Source of the DNA: Bradyrhizobium ivorense
GTDB taxonomy: Bacteria > Pseudomonadota > Alphaproteobacteria > Rhizobiales > Xanthobacteraceae
DNA length: 64,000 bases
Assembly (NCBI RefSeq): GCF_900696085.1
Contig: NZ_CAADFC020000032.1
Coordinates: forward strand, 1 to 64,000
Direction of reading: 5' to 3'
Below, piece after piece: positions 1-7,300 of this stretch. A model generated the notes under the pieces. It saw nothing but the letters and a program-made list of their open reading frames with translations. It was not told the DNA's origin and did not search any database. The translations under genes and the position numbers were made by a program. The stretch's first letter is position 1; each line of letters starts with the position of its first letter.

Positions 1-625
1 CCTCCCTCAGCTTTGTCAGCTTCTCGGTGAGCCTCGTGACCTTCGCAGCCAGCGCCTCCGTCGGCTCCTGCCGGTCGGCGGTGTCGAGTTGGCTCAGATA
101 GCGCGCGACGCTCTCCTCGAGCCGAGCACGCCGCCGCTCCACCTTCGCCCGGGTGAAGTTCCTGTCCCGGTTGTTCACCGCTTTGAACTTGCTGCCGTCG
201 ATGGCGACGCTCGACGTCGCGAGAAGCCCCATCTCTCGGCAGAGCTCGATGAAGCGCGCACAGACCTTGCGGAGCGCCAGGCCGTTGTCCTTGCGGAAAT
301 CCGCGATCGTCTTGTGATCCGGAGCGAGCCGACCCAGCAGCCACATCACCTCGACATTGCGGCCGGACTCTCGTTCGAGCCGTCGGCTCGACTGCACCCG
401 GTTCAGATAGCCATAGATGTAAAGCTTTAAGAGAACCGAGGGGTGGTACGACGGTCGACCCGTTGCCGCCGGCTCCACCCCCTCAAAGCCCATCTCAGCC
501 AAATCGAGCGCATCGACAAACGCGTCGATCACGCGAACGGGGTTGCTCTCGTCAATGAAATCATCGAGGCATTCGGGCAATAGCGTCCATTGCCCGCGAT
601 CCGCCTCTTCAACGAAGCGACCCAT
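1..625 (-). CDS. IS1182-type transposase, N-terminal part (runs off left edge)
   Basis: On the minus strand an uninterrupted frame opens with ATG at 625 and continues past base 1, giving about 208 residues of a DDE transposase. The start reads MGRFVEEADRGQW, followed by the YHPSVLLKLYIYGYLNR block and LAPDHKTIADFRKDNG, then VAIDGSKFKAVN, which should hold the first catalytic Asp. These blocks are typical of the IS1182/IS5-like transposase group; the family name is from memory of that pattern. A coiled, Arg/Glu-rich insertion follows towards the edge. The reading frame shows no damage within the window, so the copy could be active; the C-terminal DDE residues and left inverted repeat lie outside. 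Confidence 0.85.
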   Translation of the reverse strand, partial: MGRFVEEADRGQWTLLPECLDDFIDESNPVRVIDAFVDALDLAEMGFEGVEPAATGRPSYHPSVLLKLYIYGYLNRVQSSRRLERESGRNVEVMWLLGRLAPDHKTIADFRKDNGLALRKVCARFIELCREMGLLATSSVAIDGSKFKAVNNRDRNFTRAKVERRRARLEESVARYLSQLDTADRQEPTEALAAKVTRLTEKLTKLRE

Positions 626-690
626 CAATTTCTCCCTAGAATCACGGGAGAATCATAACCGCGGCACCGCGTTTTCACACAGCCAGGGTC
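1..690. mobile_element. Insertion sequence, right-hand part (boundary approximate)
   Basis: The transposase gene at 1-625 is followed by an untranslated tail with a small inverted repeat (tctccc...gggaga, about 630-652) and a stretch TTTTCACACAGCC near 671-683 that resembles an IS terminal repeat. Beyond about 690 the sequence changes into decayed intergenic repeat. The exact end and target duplication cannot be fixed because the other end is outside the window. Confidence 0.5.
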
Positions 691-756
691 ACAAGTGGAC
701 ATCGGTAGTTGGGGCCACGCCTCAAGGCGATGGAGCTCGCGCCGAGTGCTTGCTAC

Positions 757-822
757 GGGACTTCCAGTTCATCTTGAAAGCCGACATTCCCAATGGCCAT
801 GCGGAACGTCGGCTATGGGCCA
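757..822. repeat. Interspersed repeat, copy 1 (partner at 2297-2363)
   Basis: About 66 bp beginning GGGACTTCC and ending CGGCTATGGGCCA is nearly identical to 2297-2363. The core GCCGAC(A/G)TTCCC...GGAACGTCGGC can pair with itself, suggesting a hairpin-type interspersed element. The rest of 626-943 holds no convincing gene: the short open frames there lack ribosome sites and overlap the repeat. Confidence 0.6.
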
Positions 823-943
823 ATAGGCGACATCTCAGCCGGACATGAACGAGGCCGCCAACTGTGGCGGCCCTCGCGACGACAGGTGCATGGGTCGGTG
901 CCGAGCGGTGCCGACCACTCGGCAACGTCGAACATTGGCGACC

Positions 944-1309
944 TTACATGCGACCTCTACAAGTCTCGCGATACCTACGGCAATTTCCTTCGCCTCGTTC
1001 GCCCAACTCGTTCTTGTAGAGGCAGGCTTGTCTCAGTTCGCCGCACACATCCCTCCGAACTGGTCTTTGGCAAGTCTCCCGGTATCTGCGGCAATTTCCT
1101 TCGCCCCGCTCCCCTAACATGTCCTTGTTTTCGCAGGCACGCCGCAATTCCTCGCATTGCCCACCCCCTCGACCGTCGTACACTCGGACGCCTCCCGGTC
1201 CAAACTCAATGGATTGGGAAAAGGCGGAGATCGGAATTACGAAAAGAGCAATTGCTGCTGCGGCGCCGAACGCATACTTGCGCATAGCCGAAATAAGAAA
1301 CTTCCTCAT
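944..1309 (-). CDS. Small secreted Cys-rich protein with internal duplication
   Basis: 121 residues, start ATG at 1309 preceded by GGAGG. Residues about 1-32 form a signal peptide (AAAAIALFVIPISAFSQ) with likely cleavage after AFS. The mature part contains two copies of a roughly 30-residue unit, CEELRRACENKDMLGERGEG and CGELRQACLYKNELGERGEG, each followed by NCRRYRETC, so each copy carries four Cys. No function is recognised; the Cys pattern suggests disulphide-stabilised repeats in the periplasm or outside the cell. The two copies are more alike than expected for random drift, which points to a recent duplication or conserved spacing. Confidence 0.75.
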   Translation of the reverse strand: MRKFLISAMRKYAFGAAAAIALFVIPISAFSQSIEFGPGGVRVYDGRGGGQCEELRRACENKDMLGERGEGNCRRYRETCQRPVRRDVCGELRQACLYKNELGERGEGNCRRYRETCRGRM

Positions 1310-1846
1310 AGCGTCTCCTCCATTGTGCGTAGATTACGGAGCGGCGTGGTGTCGGATCCCGACTGGGAACTACGTTTATGTGTTCACTAACTTTCGGTTC
1401 CTGGACGAGACCTTAAAAGGTTGATCTGAACCCCAGCCGAACGGGCAATTCAGAGACTGTTTATTTCGAGCTTACTTCAGGTTCGGGTCACGAGCCGACC
1501 ACGGCGACCAGTTGACCATGGCCGGCGTCCCTCCTGAAAGCGGAAATCGCAACCTTCTCAGAAAAAGGTCGGGTACGGGCCACAAGCGGAAGTCAGGGCG
1601 ACACGTCCGGCGCAGCTTTCAGGTGCGGCCGTCGGCTAGCCAGCTTTCGGTCGTGTGGACGACCAGAACGTGGGTATGAAGATCAACCAGGGAAAGGCAG
1701 CGCATCGTTGCATATTACTTCGTCACACCGCCTTCTCCTTGTTCAAACAGCGAACTGCTTTGATGATACTTTGAGCGTCCTCTACATTGCCTTCGCGAGC
1801 AGCGTACTTAACATGGTCCTTGTTGCATCAGACCTCTGGAGATTTC
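1310..1846. other. Gene-poor stretch
   Basis: No open frame here has a credible ribosome site or protein features. Fragments around 1535-1640 (for example AAAGCGGAAATCGCAACC and GGGCCACAAGCGGAAGTC) look like decayed copies of an interspersed repeat whose fresher versions occur at 757 and 2297. The last 100 bases probably hold the promoter of the small gene starting at 1847. Confidence 0.5.
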
Positions 1847-2041
1847 ATGAAATACATTGCCATTATCGCAGCCGGAGCAGCGCTCGCGGTAGTCGTCACG
1901 ACACCGGCACTTGCAGGAAGAGCGACGGAGAACCCCGAGTGGCTAAAGAGACAGAAGGCTTGCAAGAAGGAAGCTTCCGCGCAGGGCCTTCACCTCTCGA
2001 AGAAGCGCGCGTATGTCAAAGAGTGCATGGCTAAAGGCTAA
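1847..2041 (+). CDS. Small secreted PsiF-repeat-like protein
   Basis: 64 residues from ATG at 1847; earlier in-frame starts are rejected because the Lys-then-hydrophobic signal peptide (MKYIAIIAAGAALAVVVTT, cleavage near ALA-G) begins here. The mature part of about 40 residues has the pattern KACKKEA...GL...KR..YVKECMA, resembling the PsiF repeat, a short periplasmic unit with two Cys of unknown function. A strong terminator follows within 30 bases, so it is probably a single-gene transcript. Confidence 0.7.
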   Translation: MKYIAIIAAGAALAVVVTTPALAGRATENPEWLKRQKACKKEASAQGLHLSKKRAYVKECMAKG

Positions 2042-2066
2042 TACTTGCCAGCTAGATTGCATCAAG

Positions 2067-2090
2067 ACCCCGCTTCGGCGGGGTTTTTCT
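2067..2090 (+). terminator. Rho-independent terminator
   Basis: ACCCCGC-TTCG-GCGGGGT forms a perfect 7-bp stem with a stable UUCG tetraloop, followed by TTTTCT. It lies 25 bases after the stop of the small gene at 1847-2041. Confidence 0.85.
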
Positions 2091-2222
2091 CGTTTGGTCA
2101 CGTGCGAGTTCGTTGACCAGCTTCGGGACATAAGCTGACGATGACGGCGAACTGGGCGACTTCCGCTTTATGAATGGAAGCCGCCGTTTATGAGCAAACG
2201 CCCCAGCAGCCAGCCCGTAGAT

Positions 2223-2291
2223 CCGCATGAGCAAAGCGATATGCGGGAGTTCGTGACCCCGCATATCGCTTCGCTCATGCGGGCTACGCTT
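2223..2291. repeat. Large palindromic repeat, copy 1
   Basis: Two arms, CCGCATGAGC..AGCGATATGCGG and CCGCATATCGCTTCGCTCATGCGG, flank a loop gagttcgtgacc and would form a hairpin of about 25 bp. A near-identical copy lies at 3441-3510 on the other side of the methyltransferase gene. Confidence 0.75.
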
Positions 2292-2296
2292 GCCAT

Positions 2297-2363
2297 GGGA
2301 CTTCCGGTTCATCTTGAAGAGCCGACGTTCCCGATGGTCATGCGGAACGTCCGCTATGGGCCA
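2297..2363. repeat. Interspersed repeat, copy 2
   Basis: Near-identical to 757-822, with a few substitutions and a one-base length difference. It sits directly after the palindrome at 2223-2291, suggesting the two form a composite repeat block. Confidence 0.6.
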
Positions 2364-2449
2364 CTCCGGACGCCGAGGATGCTGCCGCCCGCCGGAGCTG
2401 TTATGATGATGCGGTTTTGGGGATGGATCGTCCAGAAGAGGTAATGATC

Positions 2450-3289
2450 ATGTCTTCAGAAGGATTGTTGAACAGCGCCGAACGACTGCGTGCTTTCGAA
2501 CGCCGAGGTCATGACGCTTTGGCAAGGAGCTATCACGAATTTTTTGCAGCGGTGACCAGCCTAGCTACCGAGCCGCTTCTCGACGCCGTACATTTGCATC
2601 CCGGCACAAATCTGCTGGATGTCGCGAGCGGGCCCGGTGCTCTTGCGGCAGAGGCAGCAAAGCGCGGCGCGCGCGCTGCGGGCGTTGACTTGTCCCCACG
2701 GATGGTAGAGCTGGCACACCAACTGCATCCTGGCATAGAATATCGTGAGGCAGACGTAGAACATCTCCCATTTCTCGATCACATGTTCGACGCGGTGGTC
2801 TGCGCCTTTGGGCTTGGACATTTTCCCCAGCCGGAACTTGCTGTCGCAGAGTGCGTCCGAACCTTGGCGCCAGGCGGACGCATCGCGTTCGCTTGGTGGG
2901 ATGATCCGGCGCGCCAGCGAATCCAAGGCCTGTTCCGTGAAGCCGTTGCCGAGATCGGAGTAACGGTACCGAAGGACGTCCCACAGGGACACGATGTGTT
3001 TCGTTTCTCCGATTCGGGCGAATTTCTTCGGTTGCTAAACGGAGCTGGGCTCACGGCGGTGTCGGTCACCGAGCACACAGCCTCCTTTTTCGTTCCCGAC
3101 ACGGAAACTCTTTGGCGAGGTGGGTTGGGCAGCCTCGTTCTAACTGGCGCTGTCATCAGGTACCAAGACCAGGCAACTCAAGACTTGATCCGAACCGCTT
3201 TCGAACATCGCGCTAAGGTCTACAAATCGGCCCATGGGCTGACGCTGCCTATCGCGTTCAAAATTGGCTCCGGCCAGCGATCGACTTGA
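2450..3289 (+). CDS. Class I SAM-dependent methyltransferase
   Basis: 279 residues from ATG at 2450, chosen because AGAAGAGG lies 9 bases upstream; ATG at 2423 and 2444 are alternatives. Motif I LLDVASGPGALAAEA (about 55-69) binds S-adenosylmethionine, followed by GVDLSPRMVELA (motif Ib), EADVEHLPF (motif II) and the post-I stretch LAPGGRIAFAWWD, the usual order of UbiE/Methyltransf_11 proteins. The substrate cannot be told. The C-terminal half is longer than in minimal members and carries a FxxSxxEFLxLLxxAG segment typical of small-molecule methyltransferases. It is a lone gene between two copies of a large palindrome, so acquisition as a cassette is possible. Confidence 0.8.
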   Translation: MSSEGLLNSAERLRAFERRGHDALARSYHEFFAAVTSLATEPLLDAVHLHPGTNLLDVASGPGALAAEAAKRGARAAGVDLSPRMVELAHQLHPGIEYREADVEHLPFLDHMFDAVVCAFGLGHFPQPELAVAECVRTLAPGGRIAFAWWDDPARQRIQGLFREAVAEIGVTVPKDVPQGHDVFRFSDSGEFLRLLNGAGLTAVSVTEHTASFFVPDTETLWRGGLGSLVLTGAVIRYQDQATQDLIRTAFEHRAKVYKSAHGLTLPIAFKIGSGQRST

Positions 3290-3610
3290 TGGGTGCTCAA
3301 GCCAAGGGTCGGCTATGGGGAAATGGCCGCCCTTGATGGTTGAACCGAACCGCGTCCGCTCTTTCTCATTAAGCCGACGTTACGATGGCCAAGGGGACCA
3401 TCGGCTGTGGGTCATTTTCGACGGTTTCAGCCAGCCGGTAGCCCGCATGAGCGTAGCGATATGCGGGAGTTCGTGACCCGCATATCGCTTTGCTCATGCG
3501 GGCTACGCTTGCTGCCTCAGAAAGCGGACATCTCGGCGTTCGCCATGCACGTCAGCAACGGGCCACAGGGAGACATCGCAACGTTCACCGTTCGCCTGCC
3601 TTGGACGAAC
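3290..3610. other. Gene-poor stretch with repeats
   Basis: Contains the second palindrome (3441-3510) and decayed fragments such as AAGCCGACGTTACGATGGCC (3372-3391) and AAAGCGGACATCTCGG. No supported gene. Confidence 0.5.
3441..3510. repeat. Large palindromic repeat, copy 2
   Basis: Same orientation and nearly the same sequence as 2223-2291, including the loop gagttcgtgacc; even the preceding bases (cagccagcc) match. It can form a hairpin of about 25 bp. Confidence 0.75.
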
Positions 3611-4072
3611 TTATTTCGGAGGTGACGGCAACGCTGAGGAATGATGATCCACGAGGAGCCAGCGATCACCATCCTTGACATACGTGAAACTGTAACGCGC
3701 GGGCAAGCTCTTCGTCTCCCCGTCCTTGACCCAGGAGAACGTATAGTAGCCCGAGTTGACCGCCGCGTTTCCGTAGACACGGATCAATTGATCTCCGAAT
3801 GTGACCTTGAAGTCGGGCAGCGCCTTTGCAACGCCTGCGAAATAATCTTGTACCGCCGCCCGGCCAGACCGAATGGTCGGCGACAACGTTCCCCAAAGCA
3901 CTGCCCCGTCCGAATAAAGCGATGAAACTCTTTCGGGATCTGCAAGTGCCTGTCCCCATGCTGATGTGGCAGCGGCTACCTCCGCCTTCGGTTCGGCCAA
4001 TGCACCGGAAGCAAACGACAATCCAATGCTCAGTGAGAGCGCGGCGGATGCAAATCCTGGAAAAAACTGCAT
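3611..4072 (-). CDS. Secreted SnoaL/NTF2-like (DUF4440-type) protein
   Basis: 153 residues, start ATG at 4072 with GGGAGG 6-7 bases upstream; a longer frame to 4147 is rejected because the signal peptide (MQFFPGFASAALSLSIGLSF...ALA) begins here. The mature domain of about 125 residues shows the NTF2-like order: helical AAATSAWGQALADPERVSSLYSDGAVL, then RSGRAAVQDYFAG, then strands ending GYYTFSW and YSFTYVKDGDRWLLVDHHSS. Such domains include polyketide cyclases, calcium/calmodulin kinase association-type domains and many of unknown role. Exported location suggests a binding or protective role rather than metabolism. Single gene. Confidence 0.75.
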   Translation of the reverse strand: MQFFPGFASAALSLSIGLSFASGALAEPKAEVAAATSAWGQALADPERVSSLYSDGAVLWGTLSPTIRSGRAAVQDYFAGVAKALPDFKVTFGDQLIRVYGNAAVNSGYYTFSWVKDGETKSLPARYSFTYVKDGDRWLLVDHHSSALPSPPK

Positions 4073-4192
4073 GATTAGCCTCCCTTTGAAACAGACATGT
4101 GCACAATAAAATGCGCGTAGTGTAGCACCGAAGCGCCGAACTAGCATGTCCGTTTTGGGCCAGGAGCGGGCATCAGCAATCGGGCCCGCACG

Positions 4193-4774
4193 TCAAGGCG
4201 TTGGAGCTCGCGCTAAATGCAGCGCGGCCGCAACGCCTCCATCCAGGATCTGTTGCGCTTCAGCCGAGTCAGGCACTGCCCGCGCAAGCTGCAGGGTCCC
4301 CACCATGAGGCCGAAGATGGCCCTCGCGCGCCGGCAGTTATCTGCGGAATCTCCGCCGGGAAGTAACGCGGCCAGAGTCGCGACGTAGCTTCGCAGCGCC
4401 TGCTCGTAATCCTGCCTGGTGGACAGGGGCTGGCGGGCGATTTCCGGAAGCAGCGCCGCGGAGGGACATCCGTCGGCGGAGGCTTCGAGGTGGGCGCGGT
4501 TCAGGTATCGACGGATCGCGCCTTCGAGGTCGAGGCCCTTGCGTTGATCTTCCTCGAGGCAATGCTGCTGGTCGCCCAGCGCTTTCGCCAGCGCCTCGCG
4601 AACCAGCACGTCCTTGGACTCGAAGTGCGGAGAGAAGGCTCCTTTGGTCAGGCCGGCCGCGCCCATGATCCCTGCAATCCCCGTCGCGGAGATGCCGTCC
4701 CGGCGCACGCACTTCGATGCCACATCGACAATGTGCCGCCGTGTCGACAGCTTGTGACCCTTCTCGAAACGCAT
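4193..4774 (-). CDS. TetR family transcriptional regulator
   Basis: 193 residues. The N-terminal helix-turn-helix covers about 10-56: RRHIVDVASKCVRRDGISATGIAGIMGAAGLTKGAFSPHF, the classic TetR pattern with the FxxHFxSKDxL ending. The C-terminal ligand domain resembles the YxaF/AcrR-type branch (YLNRAHLE...GCPSAALLPEIARQ). It lies 34 bases downstream of the amidase gene on the same strand, so both are probably one transcript. The twin palindrome at 6340-6372 upstream of the amidase is the likely binding site, which would make the pair self-regulated; that is inference. Confidence 0.85.
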   Translation of the reverse strand: MRFEKGHKLSTRRHIVDVASKCVRRDGISATGIAGIMGAAGLTKGAFSPHFESKDVLVREALAKALGDQQHCLEEDQRKGLDLEGAIRRYLNRAHLEASADGCPSAALLPEIARQPLSTRQDYEQALRSYVATLAALLPGGDSADNCRRARAIFGLMVGTLQLARAVPDSAEAQQILDGGVAAALHLARAPTP

Positions 4775-4808
4775 CTTCTGCCAACTCCACGAATGTCTCG
4801 CTACCGAG

Positions 4809-6281
4809 TCACGGCGCTAGATTGCGGTCGGTGGTACCCAAAACGCCTTCGAGCTTGCGGGCAAGCACCAAAAGCGTTCGGTCGCTCCCTGGCGAAGCGT
4901 CAAGCTCGAGGCCGATCGGCAGTCCGGCGCGAGACAAGCCAACAGGAAGACTGATTCCCGGCAACCCCACGCTGCTCGCTGAGACGGTGTGGTTCGCCAG
5001 CGCGAGGTAGCTGACATCCTGCCCCGCGATCCGGACGGTCGCCTGCTCCTCGATCGAGGGCGCGGTGCATGGCGTGGTCGGTTGCAGAATGACCTGCGCT
5101 CCTTGAGCGACGAACGCGGTGTCGAGACGGCGCCGGATTTCAGGCCGGCTCACCTTGAGCGCAGTCTGATAAGCCTCTGCCGAGGTAGCACCTGCACCGC
5201 CGGGCAGCACGATGTGTCCCCACGCCTGCCGAAGCTGGGGTTTGAGCCCCTCGTAAATCCCCTCGAACGTGGTCGGAACGTCGTGGCGGCGAAGGAATTC
5301 CGAAATTGCGCCCATCGTCTCATGCGCGAAGATGCCCCATGTCGCGGTTTGGATGAGGCTGTTGAAATCGTCACCAAGGTCGACCTCGACGATTTCAGCG
5401 CCGGTGTCCTGCAGCCGCCTAAGCACGTCGCGGAAGCGTGTCTCGACTTCCGAATCCACAAGATCGAGGAACTGTCGCGGCGCGAAGGCCAGCCGGGCTC
5501 CCTTGAGATCGTAACCACCGTCGAAGACCTCGGCCGCCTGTTCACCGGTCACGACCTGATCCAGCAAAATGCAGTCCTCGACGCTGCGCGCGAACACGCC
5601 CGTGGTGTCGAGCGTATGGGAGATCGGAGCAACGCCGTTGCGCGGCCAACGTCCGGTGGTTGGTTTGAAGCCAACGACACCACAGAACGATGCCGGCACC
5701 CGGATCGATCCGACGGTATCGCCTCCGAGGGATGCGGGCACGATGTTGGCGGCGACGGAGGCAGCGGAGCCGCTCGAGGAGCCGCCCGACACGTGATCTC
5801 GTTTGTGCGGATTCTTCACCTGGCCGTAACGTGCGTTATGGCCGGTCAGGCCGTAGGACATCTCGACGAGGTTGTTCTTGCCGAAGACCAGAGCGCCCGC
5901 GCGCTTGATGGCACGGACGGCGTCCGCATCTTCGCGCGGCACGAAGTGGGCGAGGCTGTCCAGACCCAGGCTCGTCGGTAGCCCTTTCGTCAGATAACTG
6001 TCTTTCACCCCGAGCGGCACGCCGAGCAGCGGAGCCGCCGATCCGGCCGCACGTGCCTTGTCCGCATCCCGCGCGGCCTCCAACACGGCGGCCTCGTCGA
6101 TGCTGATGAAGGCGTTGAGTTCGGCCAGCGATCGAGCGCGCGCCAGAAGCGCCGCGGTGTAGGCTTCCGACGCGATATCGCCCTGACGAATGGCTGCTGC
6201 CGCGGCCGCAAGCCCCAGCGCGGAGGGATCCATGGCGTCTCGCGGTGCGCGATGGCCTGAAATGGCGATGGTGTCGTTCAT
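4809..6281 (-). CDS. Amidase-signature family hydrolase
   Basis: 490 residues, usual length for the amidase-signature (AS) family, which hydrolyse C-N bonds with a Ser-cisSer-Lys triad. The Lys is in LGVKDSYLTKG (about 92), the cis-Ser in GGSSSGSAASVAAN (about 165), and the nucleophile in GGDTVGSIRVPASFCG. C-terminal LPGISLPVGL fits the fold. No signal peptide, so cytosolic. The substrate is unknown; aryl or alkyl amides, carbamates or allophanate-type compounds are possible. It shares a likely transcript with the TetR gene and lies next to a LivFGMHK-type transporter, suggesting it starts degradation of an imported amide. Confidence 0.88.
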   Translation of the reverse strand: MNDTIAISGHRAPRDAMDPSALGLAAAAAAIRQGDIASEAYTAALLARARSLAELNAFISIDEAAVLEAARDADKARAAGSAAPLLGVPLGVKDSYLTKGLPTSLGLDSLAHFVPREDADAVRAIKRAGALVFGKNNLVEMSYGLTGHNARYGQVKNPHKRDHVSGGSSSGSAASVAANIVPASLGGDTVGSIRVPASFCGVVGFKPTTGRWPRNGVAPISHTLDTTGVFARSVEDCILLDQVVTGEQAAEVFDGGYDLKGARLAFAPRQFLDLVDSEVETRFRDVLRRLQDTGAEIVEVDLGDDFNSLIQTATWGIFAHETMGAISEFLRRHDVPTTFEGIYEGLKPQLRQAWGHIVLPGGAGATSAEAYQTALKVSRPEIRRRLDTAFVAQGAQVILQPTTPCTAPSIEEQATVRIAGQDVSYLALANHTVSASSVGLPGISLPVGLSRAGLPIGLELDASPGSDRTLLVLARKLEGVLGTTDRNLAP

Positions 6282-6339
6282 GAAGTCCTCGCAAAGCGCT
6301 GTTTCGGCATCCGCGCTGCCCCTCAGGCAGAAACATGTA

Positions 6340-6372
6340 ATTACGGTCGTAATATAACATTACGATCGTAAT
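6340..6372. promoter_or_regulatory. Twin palindromic operator upstream of the amidase
   Basis: Two near-identical 14-bp palindromes, ATTACGGTCGTAAT (6340-6353) and ATTACGATCGTAAT (6359-6372), with centres 19 bp apart, lie 59-91 bases upstream of the amidase start. Sites of this size and spacing are typical for dimeric TetR proteins binding in pairs. The partner is probably the TetR at 4193-4774; this is inference. The rest of 6380-6586 shows no gene. Confidence 0.7.
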
Positions 6373-6586
6373 GCAATGGCCGTGTCTAGCTTCTCTGGAC
6401 ACATGAGCGTGAGGTTCGGCGGAGGCGATGGACAGGGCCGCCAATGGTCGGCAGACGGCGTCTTGGCTCGCCGCGCGCGTCATGGCGCCGACTCCACCCC
6501 CTAGATTTAGTGTGTGCGGACGGATGCGAGGCCCCAACCCTACTTTGCATGGGGTTGTTTTCGCGGGTTTGGTCCCGCGCCCGGCC

Positions 6587-7300
6587 CTAATGCCCGCCGA
6601 GATAGGCCGCGATCAGTTTTGGGTCGTGGATCAGGGTGTCGGCAGGCCCGGACTGGATGATCTCGCCGGTCTCCAGCACATAGCCGTAATCCGCCGTCTC
6701 CAGCGCGGCGCGGGCGTTCTGCTCGACCAGCAGCACCGAGACGCCGAGGCTGCGCAGCGAGGCGATGGTGCGGAAGATTTCGCGCACGATCAGAGGCGCC
6801 AAGCCGAGGCTCGGCTCGTCGAGCACCAGCAGTTTTGGTTTCGCCATCAGCGCGCGGCCGAGCGCCAGCATTTGCCGCTCGCCGCCCGACAGCGTGCCGG
6901 CGGCCTGCTTGCTGCGCTCCTTCAATCGCGGAAAGCGGTCGAACACGTCGTCGAGGCATTGTCGCGTCGCCGAGCGATCGCGCAGGCTGTAGGTGCCGAG
7001 CAACAGGTTGTCGGCGACCGACATGTCGGCGAACAGCTCGCGCTTCTCGGGCACGAGACAGAGCCCGCGCTCGACCCGGCCCTCGACGTCGATCTTCGCG
7101 AGGTCCGCGCCCTGGAACAGCATCCGTCCCGTGGAGCGCAGCAGGCCGATCGCCGCCATCAGCAAGGTAGTCTTGCCGGCGCCGTTCGGGCCGATCACGG
7201 TGACGATCTGGCCCTGCTCGACCGACAGCGAGACGTTGCGCACCGCCTCGACCTTGCCGTAGGCGACCGACACGTTCTCGATCGACAGCATCCGGGTCAT
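6587..7300 (-). CDS. livF: Branched-chain/aromatic-acid-type ABC transporter ATPase (LivF)
   Basis: 237 residues, normal LivF length. Walker A GPNGAGKTT (about 36-44), signature LSGGERQML, Walker B LLVLDEPSLGLAP, switch His in LLVEQNARAAL (here Asn-Ala, as in LivF proteins). It energises uptake of hydrophobic amino acids or related carboxylic acids from the inner membrane's cytosolic face. Its ATG overlaps the stop of the LivM-LivG gene by 4 bases, giving translational coupling. Last gene of the transporter operon 11288 to 6587. The symbol denotes family, not proven substrate. Confidence 0.9.
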   Translation of the reverse strand: MTRMLSIENVSVAYGKVEAVRNVSLSVEQGQIVTVIGPNGAGKTTLLMAAIGLLRSTGRMLFQGADLAKIDVEGRVERGLCLVPEKRELFADMSVADNLLLGTYSLRDRSATRQCLDDVFDRFPRLKERSKQAAGTLSGGERQMLALGRALMAKPKLLVLDEPSLGLAPLIVREIFRTIASLRSLGVSVLLVEQNARAALETADYGYVLETGEIIQSGPADTLIHDPKLIAAYLGGH

